From a virus, in IMG/VR virus record IMGVR_UViG_3300021417_000007, positions 1 through 37,732 of that record: a DNA stretch of 37,732 nucleotides; one strand, given 5' to 3'. Numbering within the stretch: the first letter of the stretch is position 1; every line of letters starts with the position of its first letter. Shown here piece after piece: positions 21,830 to 29,442 of the stretch. Made by a program: the position numbers and the translations under genes. Below the pieces are notes generated by a model that worked only from the letters and a program-made list of their open reading frames with translations, ran no database searches and had not been told where the DNA came from.

Positions 21830-23899
21830 TTAATTAAATCCCCTGTTGGACCATTCTTCCGACGCGAAGCGGCTTGCCGCGCGTCGGTTTGTGACAGGCG
21901 CCGGCGGCGTGGCCGGTGCCGTATTCTTGTTGTCTGCCGCCTGTGCTACTGGTGCGGCTGGTGCCTCGATCACGAGGGGCTGGCTGAAGAGATCGGCCAT
22001 GGATGGCTGTATTTCCTCCTCGAGCGCGTCCCACCATTTATCCGTCTTCTTCGCCAGCTCGAAGTGCGTCTCGAGCCAGACCGCATAGACCGTGCAGTCC
22101 CAGGCCTCCACTCGCTTGCGGATCGCCGTCCAGCGCGATTCCGTTCCGCCGGCGGTAACCCGCTCAGCACGAATTTCACCAGCCATCTGCTTGAAAAATT
22201 CATCGCTCGCCGCCTTCGTGAAGTTGATGTAGCCCGGCCCGGGCTTGGTGATCTGCATACGGCCGTAGATCAGGTCCTTCGCCAGATTGGTACCGACCTG
22301 CCAGAGGATCGCTCCGTTCTTCTTTTTCCGGCCCCGCCAGTCGATGTCGACCTTCGTAGCGCCGTCCTTGATGTGCTTCTCGCGGCCCGACCGCCCCTTC
22401 ACCGCAAACACGCGTTTGGCGGCGTGCGCCTGGGCGAAGCTGTAGACCGCGTGAGAGTGGTGGCCGCCCGAGTCGATGGCCGTGCCGTAGATCTTCAGCT
22501 TCTGGCCAGCGGCGTGCTGGAACTCGGTCTCGAACAGGTACTCGGCGACGTCGGCCCAGACCGCATCCTCGCTCGGGTTGCCGTAGAAGATTCGATAGTC
22601 GATGAGCCAGGTCTGGCAGCCGCGCCCGTATCCCCAGACCGCGACCTCGACGCGGTTGTCCTGGGTGTCGGCGCCGGCCAGCAGCCGTACGCAACCGCGC
22701 GGTACCAGCCCCAGCGGGCGGTCGTCGGCACGCTCCTTCAGCTGGTCGGCATCGGTCTTCTCGACGTCCTGCTCCCATGTCTCGCCCTTCGTCGTGTTCG
22801 TGAACGCCTTGAGCGAGGTGATATCCCCCTCGCGGGCCTTGTTGAAAGCGGCGATGAACTCGCGCACCAGCTTGGCCCAGGTGACCAGGGGGCTGTACGC
22901 GGTCCAGACGTGGAACGCAATATGCCGCGGCGGCTCAATCACGGCGCCGGCGGCGTTGCGGAAGATGCCGGCGTGGTCGATCGTGACGCTGGCGTCCTCG
23001 TTCTGCCAGCGGCCGCAGGGCGCCGCGGTGAGGTACTGGCCCTGGTCGATCATCGAATGGCAGTGGGGGCACACGTGGCGCACGCTGTCCGGGTCGTCCT
23101 TGAGCCACTTGAAGCCAGTGGCCTCGTCCTTGCCGCCCCAGGACAGCGCGTGGAAGGCGCCACAGTCCGGGCACGGAATGGCGTACCGCACGCGCAGGTC
23201 CGCCGCCAGTGAACGCTCATCGATGAGCGAGAATCCCTTCAGGCCCGGGGTCGACCCGACCACCAGCTTCGGGAACGTGGCACCCTCGACCCGCTTGGCA
23301 GCCAGAGTGACCGGGTCCCCCTCCTTCTCCACGTCCCGGTCGAACGCGTCCAGCTCGTCGAGCAGCGAGTTGTCGACCGAAATCCGGCGGTAGCTACGCG
23401 CCGCCTTGCCGCCCCTGGTGTGCAGCATGCAGCCGAGGAACTTCTTCTGCTGCAGCGTGTTGTCCTTGTGGCGCGACATGTGCGCAGGGAACGCCTTCCG
23501 CATCACCTTCACGTCGCGCAGCATCGGTTCGAGCTCCGTCTTGACGAACTCGTCGCTGTCGCCGTCGGTCGGCTGCCACAGCGCCTGGTTGCGGCGCTTG
23601 TGCTCGATGAAGTAGCCGATCGCCGCGAGCAGCATCTTGGTGTAGCCAACCCGGGCCGACTTCATGAAGTCGATCTCGAAGATGTCGTCGTTGCTGATGC
23701 AGGCCATGATTGCGCGCTGGAAGGGCCATGCCTCCCAGGCCTGCTCGACGTACGACGATTCTTTCGACAGGTAGAAGTGCTCGCTGGCCCACTGGTCGAG
23801 GGTCATCGGCTCGGGCACGCCGAAGGTGCCGAGGCCGCGCGTCAGGCACGCGTTGACGGCGGCGGACTTCCAGCCCAGCACCTCGGCCATGTCACTCAT
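21830..23899 (-). CDS. Terminase large subunit (GpA family)
   Basis: A 689-residue lambda gpA-type packaging motor and nuclease. The ATPase has PFQRAIM at 59-65, a deviant Walker A SARVGYTK at 81-88 and Walker B ISVDNSLLDELDAF at 173-186. A zinc-ribbon insert holds CPDC at 243-246 and CPHC at 277-280. The nuclease domain starts near LLAGADTQDNRVEV with Asp411 and continues through YGTAIDSGGHHSHAVYSF. The Ala/Pro-rich C-terminus presumably docks on the portal. The family usually cuts DNA at cos sites. The start at 23899 overlaps the small-subunit stop by 8 nt; ATG at 23890 is an alternative. Confidence 0.94.
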   Translation of the reverse strand: MSDMAEVLGWKSAAVNACLTRGLGTFGVPEPMTLDQWASEHFYLSKESSYVEQAWEAWPFQRAIMACISNDDIFEIDFMKSARVGYTKMLLAAIGYFIEHKRRNQALWQPTDGDSDEFVKTELEPMLRDVKVMRKAFPAHMSRHKDNTLQQKKFLGCMLHTRGGKAARSYRRISVDNSLLDELDAFDRDVEKEGDPVTLAAKRVEGATFPKLVVGSTPGLKGFSLIDERSLAADLRVRYAIPCPDCGAFHALSWGGKDEATGFKWLKDDPDSVRHVCPHCHSMIDQGQYLTAAPCGRWQNEDASVTIDHAGIFRNAAGAVIEPPRHIAFHVWTAYSPLVTWAKLVREFIAAFNKAREGDITSLKAFTNTTKGETWEQDVEKTDADQLKERADDRPLGLVPRGCVRLLAGADTQDNRVEVAVWGYGRGCQTWLIDYRIFYGNPSEDAVWADVAEYLFETEFQHAAGQKLKIYGTAIDSGGHHSHAVYSFAQAHAAKRVFAVKGRSGREKHIKDGATKVDIDWRGRKKKNGAILWQVGTNLAKDLIYGRMQITKPGPGYINFTKAASDEFFKQMAGEIRAERVTAGGTESRWTAIRKRVEAWDCTVYAVWLETHFELAKKTDKWWDALEEEIQPSMADLFSQPLVIEAPAAPVAQAADNKNTAPATPPAPVTNRRAASRFASEEWSNRGFN

Positions 23900-24410
23900 G
23901 ATCCACCTCGAGCATCGGTGCGCCGGCTTCGTCTTCCTCGTCCACCTCGCGCAGGTCGTCTAGGGAGATGGCCGCGACGATGTTGCGTGCCTTGGCGATT
24001 TCCTTTTCGATGTTGCCGATTTCTTCGGACGACAGGCTCGGCACCCGCCGCCGCACGGCGCCCGGGATTGCGTCGAAGATGCCGCTGATGCGCGCACCTG
24101 CCTTCGACAGCACTTCCTCGATCAGCACAACCGGGGCCAGCTCGCCCCGCGTCACACCGTTCTGCATCTCGATGCGCTCTCGCTGCGCCTTGGCCAGCGC
24201 CGCCCGCTCTTCGACCAGGTCGAGGGTGCCGCCTGATGCGCGGCCGGCCGCAGTTTCGCGCAGGTGCGAGCAGTACGCATGCAGCATTTGCTGCCCGCTC
24301 ATGCTCGGATCGATCACACCGCTGGCGACGATCTTGCTGACCGCCTGCTGGCTGATGCCGACCAGCCTGCCGAAGTCAGCCTGGGTCATCGAATTGGACA
24401 AATCAGACAT
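23892..24410 (-). CDS. Terminase small subunit (Nu1 type)
   Basis: A 172-residue DNA-recognition subunit. The N-terminal winged helix-turn-helix is MTQADFGRLVGISQQAVSKIVASGVIDPSMSGQQMLHAYCSHLRE. It is followed by the dimer helix LDLVEERAALAKAQRERIEMQNGVTRGELAPVVLIEEVLSKAGARISGIFDAIPGAVRRRVPSLSSEEIGNIEKEIAKARN, which is diagnostic for the Nu1 family. The acidic C-terminus should bind the large subunit. An AAGGGGG ribosome site lies 6 nt before the ATG and forms part of an inverted repeat in the upstream gap. It would bind near cos and deliver DNA to the motor. Confidence 0.9.
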   Translation of the reverse strand: MSDLSNSMTQADFGRLVGISQQAVSKIVASGVIDPSMSGQQMLHAYCSHLRETAAGRASGGTLDLVEERAALAKAQRERIEMQNGVTRGELAPVVLIEEVLSKAGARISGIFDAIPGAVRRRVPSLSSEEIGNIEKEIAKARNIVAAISLDDLREVDEEDEAGAPMLEVDHE

Positions 24411-24415
24411 TACAA

Positions 24416-24509
24416 CCCCCTTGCAACATACCTGTGACTAGCGGGAATTCGGGGTTCGAATTACCCTTGACAGCCCCTGCTGGGGAGTACCTTGGAAAGT
24501 TGCACAGGG
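24416..24509. other. Candidate cos region: nested inverted repeats before the small terminase gene
   Basis: The 102 nt gap before terS holds three nested dyads: AATTCG/CGAATT at 24446-24462, CCCC/GGGG at 24474-24485, and an outer imperfect pair around TTGCAAC (24421-24427) and GTTGCA (24499-24504). The position just before a Nu1/GpA terminase pair is where cos lies in lambda-like phages. The actual nick positions cannot be read from sequence. Confidence 0.4.
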
Positions 24510-24512
24510 GCA

Positions 24513-25265
24513 TCATCGCGCCGTCCTTTGGGCTTCGGCCCATGCCTGCGCGAACTCGCCGGGGAACTCCTGGTCGGTGGTCTGCTGCGCCACGTATTCA
24601 AAGTCGAAGATCGCCTGGTACACGGTCGACCGGACGAAGATCATCACCGGCTTGATGGCCGTGCCGCGCGCGAAGCTGACACGCTGGTAGATGCCCAGCG
24701 GCAGGCGGTCACCGGGGCGGCCGACGAAGTAGACAAAGCCCTGCTTCTTGGCAGTGCCGCGCGCCAGCGCAGCGCGACGCTTCGCAGTCATGTTCGCCTT
24801 GTAGCCCGCCTCCGGAAACGCCTTGAAGTAGGAAAGGATCTGAACGATCTGCCCACGGTCCAGGTTACCGTACGCGTCGAGCCTAGCCGCGGCGCCCGGC
24901 ACGATCCGATAGCCCGTTGGCAGCGCCCCGACCGACTGCAGTGCACGCTCGAATCGCTTCTGGCCGCGCGTGCCACCTTTGAGCTGTGCTGCGAGGAATA
25001 CAGCCGCTGGCGTGGCCTTGGCAGCGAAGTCCTTCAGCTTTACCTCAACGCTCAGGTTGGATGCCGTGGCAGGCCGCACGAACAGGCTGGAGAGGGTGTA
25101 CGGGGTCGGGCTCTTGAAAATGTCCCGCATTTCGCGCACTTCAGCCTTCTCGACCTTTTTACCCGTGCGGGTGAGCGCCACCCTGGTGGCGAACTTCACC
25201 TGTTTCTGATCGGCCGTGGTGTGGCGGGTCAGCTGCGCAATCGCATCGTTGACGTTGATTGCCAT
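24513..25265 (-). CDS. Phage protein of unknown function before the terminase genes (possibly gpZ-like)
   Basis: A 250-residue basic protein. It begins MAINVNDAIAQLTRHTTADQKQVKFATRVALTRTGKKVEKAEVREMRDIFKSPTPYTLSSLFVRPAT. An N-terminal helix carrying repeated Thr/Lys, followed by a stretch beginning FATRVALTRTGKKV, is reminiscent of minor tail protein Z, which joins tail to head, but I am not certain of homology. Later segments are GYRIVPGAAARLDAYGNLDRGQIVQILSYFKAFPEAG and RLPLGIYQRVSF. ATG at 25265 is preferred to GTG at 25274, because the AAGGAAG ribosome site is correctly spaced only for the ATG. It lies between the repeat-rich stretch and terS. Confidence 0.55.
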   Translation of the reverse strand: MAINVNDAIAQLTRHTTADQKQVKFATRVALTRTGKKVEKAEVREMRDIFKSPTPYTLSSLFVRPATASNLSVEVKLKDFAAKATPAAVFLAAQLKGGTRGQKRFERALQSVGALPTGYRIVPGAAARLDAYGNLDRGQIVQILSYFKAFPEAGYKANMTAKRRAALARGTAKKQGFVYFVGRPGDRLPLGIYQRVSFARGTAIKPVMIFVRSTVYQAIFDFEYVAQQTTDQEFPGEFAQAWAEAQRTAR

Positions 25266-25266
25266 C

Positions 25267-25551
25267 TCAAGCACCTTCCTTACATGGGTTATCGGACGCA
25301 GGCACCAACCCTGTTAGCCCGAAACCCGCATGGATAGTGACTCTTAACAGGGTTATCAGGGTTAACAGGGTATGTGTCACACACACGAGAGTTTGTAGGG
25401 CCTTGAATCCCTGAATCGAATTCGTTACGTGTGCGCGCCCGACCCCTGTTAACCCTGTTAACCCTGTTAAACCCGCATGGGCAGTGGCTTTCAGCGTTAC
25501 AGCCGAGGCCGCTTGAGTGTTAACCCCTGTTATCGAATGGGCGAATTTCAT
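25267..25551 (-). CDS. Doubtful ORF spanning the repeat-rich stretch
   Basis: A 94-residue frame that overlaps the primase-helicase stop as ATGA and ends one base before the next gene's start codon. The repeats give it GLTGLTGLTG and LLTLITLL segments; the rest has no recognisable domain. The exact fit at both ends argues for translation, or at least for ribosome transit between neighbours. The strongly repetitive and GC-poor sequence argues for a DNA-level role instead. I list it because the junctions are exact, not because the protein looks convincing. Confidence 0.3.
   Translation of the reverse strand: MKFAHSITGVNTQAASAVTLKATAHAGLTGLTGLTGVGRAHVTNSIQGFKALQTLVCVTHTLLTLITLLRVTIHAGFGLTGLVPASDNPCKEGA
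25307..25532. repeat. Iteron-like 9 bp repeats, candidate replication origin
   Basis: Three direct CCCTGTTAA repeats lie at 25444-25470. Inverted copies (TAACAGGGT types) cluster at 25344-25372. Single copies lie at 25307-25316 and 25518-25532. A flanking segment starting AACCCGCATGG recurs at 25323 and 25471, so the whole unit seems duplicated over about 150 bp. It immediately follows the primase-helicase gene. Confidence 0.6.
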
Positions 25552-28325
25552 GCGGTGCCCTTAATATCGGCGAGTTTGTAGAAGCGTTCGCACTGCTGGC
25601 TGAGGCTTTCGGGCGCCTCTTCTTCCGGCTGCGGCACATGCAGCACGGTAAGCAGCTTCTTCGCAGCGCCGCCGATGGTGACCCACTGCCGGTCCTTCTT
25701 CACGCGCTGGGCGATCAGCTCGGAGAACTTCGTCAGCGAGAGCGCCTTGAACCCGAACCGGCTGCAGTAACGGCCATACATCACGTACAGGTGCTCGGAC
25801 AGGCAAGAGCAGTACGGCACGCTCAGGTCCCCGGCCTGCCATGCCAGGTAGAAGGCCTCCCAGTCCGGGCGACCGAAGTTGATCATGCGTTCCTTCGACG
25901 CCGTCATGATCGGCTTGGTATGCGGCGTGAAGCCGTCCAGCGGATATTCGAGCAGGAAGGCATAGAACGCCTCGCTTAGCCCATCGGCCAGCGCAGCCTG
26001 AATCTGTGCCAGCAGCGAGGGGTCGAGGGGATTGCGCGCCTCGGCCACCTGGAAGCGCCGGTCCTCGGGCTCGATCGGCACGGCCTGGAACTCGTTCGAC
26101 AGCATCACCACGTTCATGTGGTTCGCCTCGGTCCGGTCGTCCTTGAATTTCTGGCTGATCGGCATGTCGCGGCCGGTGATCATGTGCTTGATCAGGCCGA
26201 AGTGGCTGTATTTGTCCTGCCTGGACAGGATCTCCTCGAACAGGACGAACAGCTTCTGCGATCGCCAGTGCGTGTACTGAGCCTCGAGCTGATGCTGGCC
26301 GCCAGTGGCGCCGTGCGCACCGTAGATCGGTTTGACGATGCCCTCGAAGAAGAGGCTTTTGCCGGTGCCCTGCTTCTCGCCGAACATCAGGATCGCGGTT
26401 TGCATCTTGGCGCCTGGGTTCTGCAGCGGATAGGCCAGCCAGCACAGGATCCAGTGGAAGATCTCGTCGCAGTTCGCCTCGCTGCTGCACAGGCTGTGCA
26501 GCAGGCCCAGGGCGAGTTTTGCCTTGGCCTCATCCTTCTTCGGCTTGAGCGGGAAGCCTTCGAACATGTTGATGTGCGTGTCCAGGTCGACGCGCTGGGT
26601 CGGGTCGAAGACCAGTTTGTCCAGGTCGACCTCGCGGTGCATTGGGTGGCTGATCCAGCGCGACGCCAAGTCGGAGCTGCGCGCCAAGGCCATCGCATCG
26701 TACGCAATCACGGTGCGCTTTTCGGCGTCCCAGACGGTTTTCGTCCCGTACAGCAGGGTGTACCGGTCCAGCATCATGACGATATGGTTGTCGGCCCCCG
26801 CCCCCCCTTCGTCAACGGCGACGCCGCGGATCGTCTTCGGCAGGTTGCGCGGACTGATGGTGCGCCGCTCGGCGTGCGTGGACCAGGCCAGCGCACCTTC
26901 CTTGCCCACCATGTCAACGAACGCCGCGCGCTTCATGCGCAGCTTGTTGAGCGAATCCCATACGTCGGTCGACCCTTGCACCAGGGCGCAATGCGCGAGC
27001 GCCCATTGCAGCGTGAAGATGCCCGTCATCACCGGCGCCTCTGGTGTCGAGGGGGCGGGGGGAGTGGCTTGGGCGCCCTGCTCCTGAACGGATGTGGGAA
27101 ACGCGTCGGTTGCATCGCGCAGCGGCATGTCGTCGAAGTGCGCTGGGATGTCGTCGCCAGCCACGGCGCCGGCCGGTTCACCGATGAGGGCGCGGGAGCG
27201 CGCGGCCAGCACCTGGGCGCCCACCACCTCGAGCGATTCAGCCAGGTACAGGTCATTGAAGTCGGACCACTTGTCGTCGACGCGATCGGCGAACTGAGGA
27301 CAGACCACCGAGGCGTTGCCGACCGCGCGGGCCGCCGCTCGTGCGCGCGAAATGCCGGCATTCTCGAACTTGCACAGCGCGACCTGCCGGCCGGCACGGA
27401 TATCGGCTTCGATGTAGTCGGTGTCCGTCGCGTCCTTGCGCCACGTCGCGCGCACGCGCACGATGTCGCCGCCTTTGGATTGGAGCTCGTGGTCGGCGCC
27501 GTCCATAACCGGTACCCACTCCACGTCGAAGTCCTTCAGCAGGGCCTCGGCCAGGCGCGCGATGATGCGCATGTCGTCGTCGGCCAGAAACAGTAGGTGG
27601 GCGTGCGGGAAGTCTCGGCGCAGCTGCCGCGCAACCGGAAGCAGATTGCCCGCGTTAAACGCAACCATCACCGGCGTATCGAAGCCGGTGGCCATGCGGA
27701 CGGTCTCGCACGTAGCGTAGCCCTCGCCGACCTCGATCAGCGGCGAGTCGGCGGTAACGGCGCCGAGCAGGCAGCAGGCGCCGATCATGTCGCCGCCGGT
27801 GCTGAAACGCTTCGATCCATCAGGTTCGATCCGCTGCAGCGCGGACAGTGCGGCCCCGGCAGCGCTATATTTGCGAGCCGGCACCAGCAGCTGGCCGCTG
27901 GCCGTGACGCGCGTGCCCTCGGTGCCCACACGCTTGCGCTCGAGGTAAGCGTGTGGTTTCTCGGCAGCGCCGCGCCAATCGGCCCGAGCTCGGCCAGCGG
28001 CCAGCTCGGCAGCGCGCCGTTTCCGCTCATCCGACAGCTGCTGCTGCTCCGCCTGCTTACGCTCGGCCTCCGCGCGCTCTCCTGGCGTGACGCCTTCCCA
28101 GTCGATAGTAACGGGAACCGCGTTTTGCTCCTGGCCCTGCCAGATGCCGTAGGCGCCGGTTACGACGCGACGACCGCTGCTCAAGGTCAGTTCGCGCAGC
28201 ACGTACCAGGCCTTCTTGGCGCGCCCGAACCGGTGGATCTTCCCATCGAGCAGCGGATGACCCGACGGCAGGCTGGGCAAGCCCGAGCCGGTCATCTGGT
28301 CGATGACTTGCTCAAGCGTTGCCAT
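25548..28325 (-). CDS. Toprim primase / DUF5906-type superfamily 3 helicase
   Basis: A 925-residue two-part replication protein. The N-terminal half carries a Toprim fold: SPLIEVGEGYATCETV with Glu201 and LLFLADDD at 244-251, as in P4-type and plasmid primases. After a Pro/Ala-rich linker near 415-432, the C-terminal half is a DUF5906-type helicase: ILMFGEKQGTGKS with Walker A at 649-657 and KLFVLFEEI with acidic Walker B residues at 696-698, then MITGRDMPISQKF and MLSNEFQAVPIEPEDRRF. It should prime and unwind phage DNA, and the repeats just downstream are a candidate origin. The start at 28325 overlaps the preceding ORF by 14 nt. Confidence 0.88.
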   Translation of the reverse strand: MATLEQVIDQMTGSGLPSLPSGHPLLDGKIHRFGRAKKAWYVLRELTLSSGRRVVTGAYGIWQGQEQNAVPVTIDWEGVTPGERAEAERKQAEQQQLSDERKRRAAELAAGRARADWRGAAEKPHAYLERKRVGTEGTRVTASGQLLVPARKYSAAGAALSALQRIEPDGSKRFSTGGDMIGACCLLGAVTADSPLIEVGEGYATCETVRMATGFDTPVMVAFNAGNLLPVARQLRRDFPHAHLLFLADDDMRIIARLAEALLKDFDVEWVPVMDGADHELQSKGGDIVRVRATWRKDATDTDYIEADIRAGRQVALCKFENAGISRARAAARAVGNASVVCPQFADRVDDKWSDFNDLYLAESLEVVGAQVLAARSRALIGEPAGAVAGDDIPAHFDDMPLRDATDAFPTSVQEQGAQATPPAPSTPEAPVMTGIFTLQWALAHCALVQGSTDVWDSLNKLRMKRAAFVDMVGKEGALAWSTHAERRTISPRNLPKTIRGVAVDEGGAGADNHIVMMLDRYTLLYGTKTVWDAEKRTVIAYDAMALARSSDLASRWISHPMHREVDLDKLVFDPTQRVDLDTHINMFEGFPLKPKKDEAKAKLALGLLHSLCSSEANCDEIFHWILCWLAYPLQNPGAKMQTAILMFGEKQGTGKSLFFEGIVKPIYGAHGATGGQHQLEAQYTHWRSQKLFVLFEEILSRQDKYSHFGLIKHMITGRDMPISQKFKDDRTEANHMNVVMLSNEFQAVPIEPEDRRFQVAEARNPLDPSLLAQIQAALADGLSEAFYAFLLEYPLDGFTPHTKPIMTASKERMINFGRPDWEAFYLAWQAGDLSVPYCSCLSEHLYVMYGRYCSRFGFKALSLTKFSELIAQRVKKDRQWVTIGGAAKKLLTVLHVPQPEEEAPESLSQQCERFYKLADIKGTA

Positions 28326-28506
28326 TGGCAGCCCTCTCGTTCAGCAGTTCGATCAACATGCCCTGGTAGTGGGCCAGGACGCGCAACGTTTCCTCTTCGG
28401 TACGTGGTCCTTTACGAATATGGCGACGCTCAATCGGTTTCCTGGTCGAATCGTGTGGACGGTCGCATGCAGCATGGATATTCTCTAGCGGGGCGTTATA
28501 AGTCAT
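28312..28506 (-). CDS. Small unknown early protein
   Basis: A 64-residue basic protein (MTYNAPLENIHAACDRPHDSTRKPIERRHIRKGPRTEEETLRVLAHYQGMLIELLNERAANGNA) between the CII-family gene and the primase-helicase. The last 30 residues should form one amphipathic helix. An upstream in-frame ATG at 28551 would add 15 residues and give a TGATG junction with the CII-family gene; neither start has a strong ribosome site. I do not recognise the family. Confidence 0.55.
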   Translation of the reverse strand: MTYNAPLENIHAACDRPHDSTRKPIERRHIRKGPRTEEETLRVLAHYQGMLIELLNERAANGNA

Positions 28507-28550
28507 GTTGCTCGTGAATGGCGTTAATGGGTGCCTTCTATTCGTCCGCA

Positions 28551-28994
28551 TCAGCGTTCTGCCATCCCTTCGAACCGCGCGACGACACACTCCAATGCCT
28601 GTTCGGTGCACTTCACGGCATGACGCACGCGCTCGACTTCAGCACGGGTAATCTTGCCGTCGGCAAGTGCCTTGGTCATCTCGGCGCCCACGTCGCCATT
28701 CGTCTGCCAGACCCGGGCAATCATTTCGACCAAGGCCATGTCGCCCGCCTCTACACCCTCCTCAACCTTCACGCACACATAGCCCCGGTTCTTAGCCAGC
28801 GCATGGAGGACAGCATCGTTGTCGGTAAATTCCATGACCCGCTCGATATCATCGATCGTGATCACGTTAACCGCGCTGTTCGGGTTCGCCTTGTTACGCA
28901 GGATGGTCGCCGACATGCCAAGGCGCACCGCCAAGGCGGCGCAGCCGCCTGGAGTGGAGTGGACGGTATGGTGGAAGGCGTCTTTCGCGTTCAT
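28551..28994 (-). CDS. CII-family phage regulatory protein
   Basis: A 147-residue protein matching the P2/186-type CII pattern: KDAFHHTVHSTPGGCAALAVRLGMSATILRNKANPNSAVNVITIDDIERVMEFTDNDAVLHALAKNRG. The N-terminal two-thirds include a helix-turn-helix with the family's NK-x-NP motif after the recognition helix. The remainder (MALVEMIARVWQTNGDVGAEMTKALADGKITRAEVERVRHAV) is helical. Such proteins can promote establishment of lysogeny or influence replication-gene expression. It is the second gene of the leftward early transcript, after the Cro/YdaS-like gene, as expected for a CII. Confidence 0.8.
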   Translation of the reverse strand: MNAKDAFHHTVHSTPGGCAALAVRLGMSATILRNKANPNSAVNVITIDDIERVMEFTDNDAVLHALAKNRGYVCVKVEEGVEAGDMALVEMIARVWQTNGDVGAEMTKALADGKITRAEVERVRHAVKCTEQALECVVARFEGMAER

Positions 28995-29060
28995 GCGGAT
29001 ATCCGAAAAAAGAATGATGTGGAGAAATCGTCGAGCTGCAATGATTCAGTTATGGAAAAG

Positions 29061-29372
29061 TCAACTCAAAATTTCGGCATCGCCAGCTCGGCGCTTCGGT
29101 ACAGCCTGGCAAGGAACGTCCTGCTCTCCCGCCTGATCGCAAGTGCTGGCTTCAACCACCAACTCGGGCCAGATTCGCTGCCAGTCGTCGGGCCTCAGGT
29201 GCTCGCGCGTTACCACACCCCCGGTTTCCCTCCAAATATCAACGCATCGTTCCGGGGAAATCGGCGACTTCCCGTTCGCCATCTGCGAAAGATACGAAGG
29301 AGAGACGCCAAGACGGCCCGCGAGGGCGACAGCCCGTCCACGTTCGGTTGAGATGTAAGTTTTGAGGTCCAT
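29061..29372 (-). CDS. Cro/YdaS-family DNA-binding protein
   Basis: A 103-residue protein with an N-terminal helix-turn-helix: MDLKTYISTERGRAVALAGRLGVSPSYLSQMANGKSPISPERCVDIWRETGGVVTREHLRPDDWQRIWPEL, the standard YdaS/Cro pattern in Gram-negative prophages. The C-terminal 30 residues are unrelated in appearance and probably flexible. It is the first gene of the leftward early operon and is divergent from cI across three operator dyads, so it is the likely lytic-side repressor competing with CI. The start ATG at 29372 lies about 7 bp from the leftward -10 box, so the transcript is nearly leaderless. Confidence 0.82.
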   Translation of the reverse strand: MDLKTYISTERGRAVALAGRLGVSPSYLSQMANGKSPISPERCVDIWRETGGVVTREHLRPDDWQRIWPELVVEASTCDQAGEQDVPCQAVPKRRAGDAEILS

Positions 29373-29378
29373 TCACCC

Positions 29379-29407
29379 AGTTTAGTGAATACTAAACCGT
29401 ACGTCAA
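29379..29407 (-). promoter_or_regulatory. Leftward early promoter (PR-like) for the cro/CII/replication operon
   Basis: On the minus strand TTGACG (29407-29402), a 17 bp spacer and TAAACT (29384-29379). The spacer and -10 contain the operator TTTAGTATTCACTAAA. It matches the rightward promoter at 31154-31182 at 25 of 29 positions. Confidence 0.8.
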
Positions 29408-29434
29408 GTGAATACTAATTTAGAAAACGCTAAA
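29381..29434. promoter_or_regulatory. Three repressor operators between cro and cI
   Basis: Dyads of the form TTTAG-N6-CTAAA: O1 at 29381-29396 (perfect), O2 at 29404-29419 (TCAAG..CTAAT, degenerate) and O3 at 29419-29434 (perfect arms). O1 covers the leftward promoter spacer. O3 ends 8 bp before the cI start and should allow autorepression. The O1-O2 centre distance is 23 bp. Confidence 0.8.
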
Positions 29435-29442
29435 CTTGACCC

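Noticed and set aside
25300-25540. Repeat array as a CRISPR
   Set aside because: Repeats are only 9 bp, tandem without spacers and in both orientations; no cas genes are present.
26118-27596. 492-codon plus-strand ORF opposite the primase-helicase
   Set aside because: Composition is that of antisense of a GC-rich gene and no motif is recognisable; the minus frame has complete Toprim and Walker motifs.
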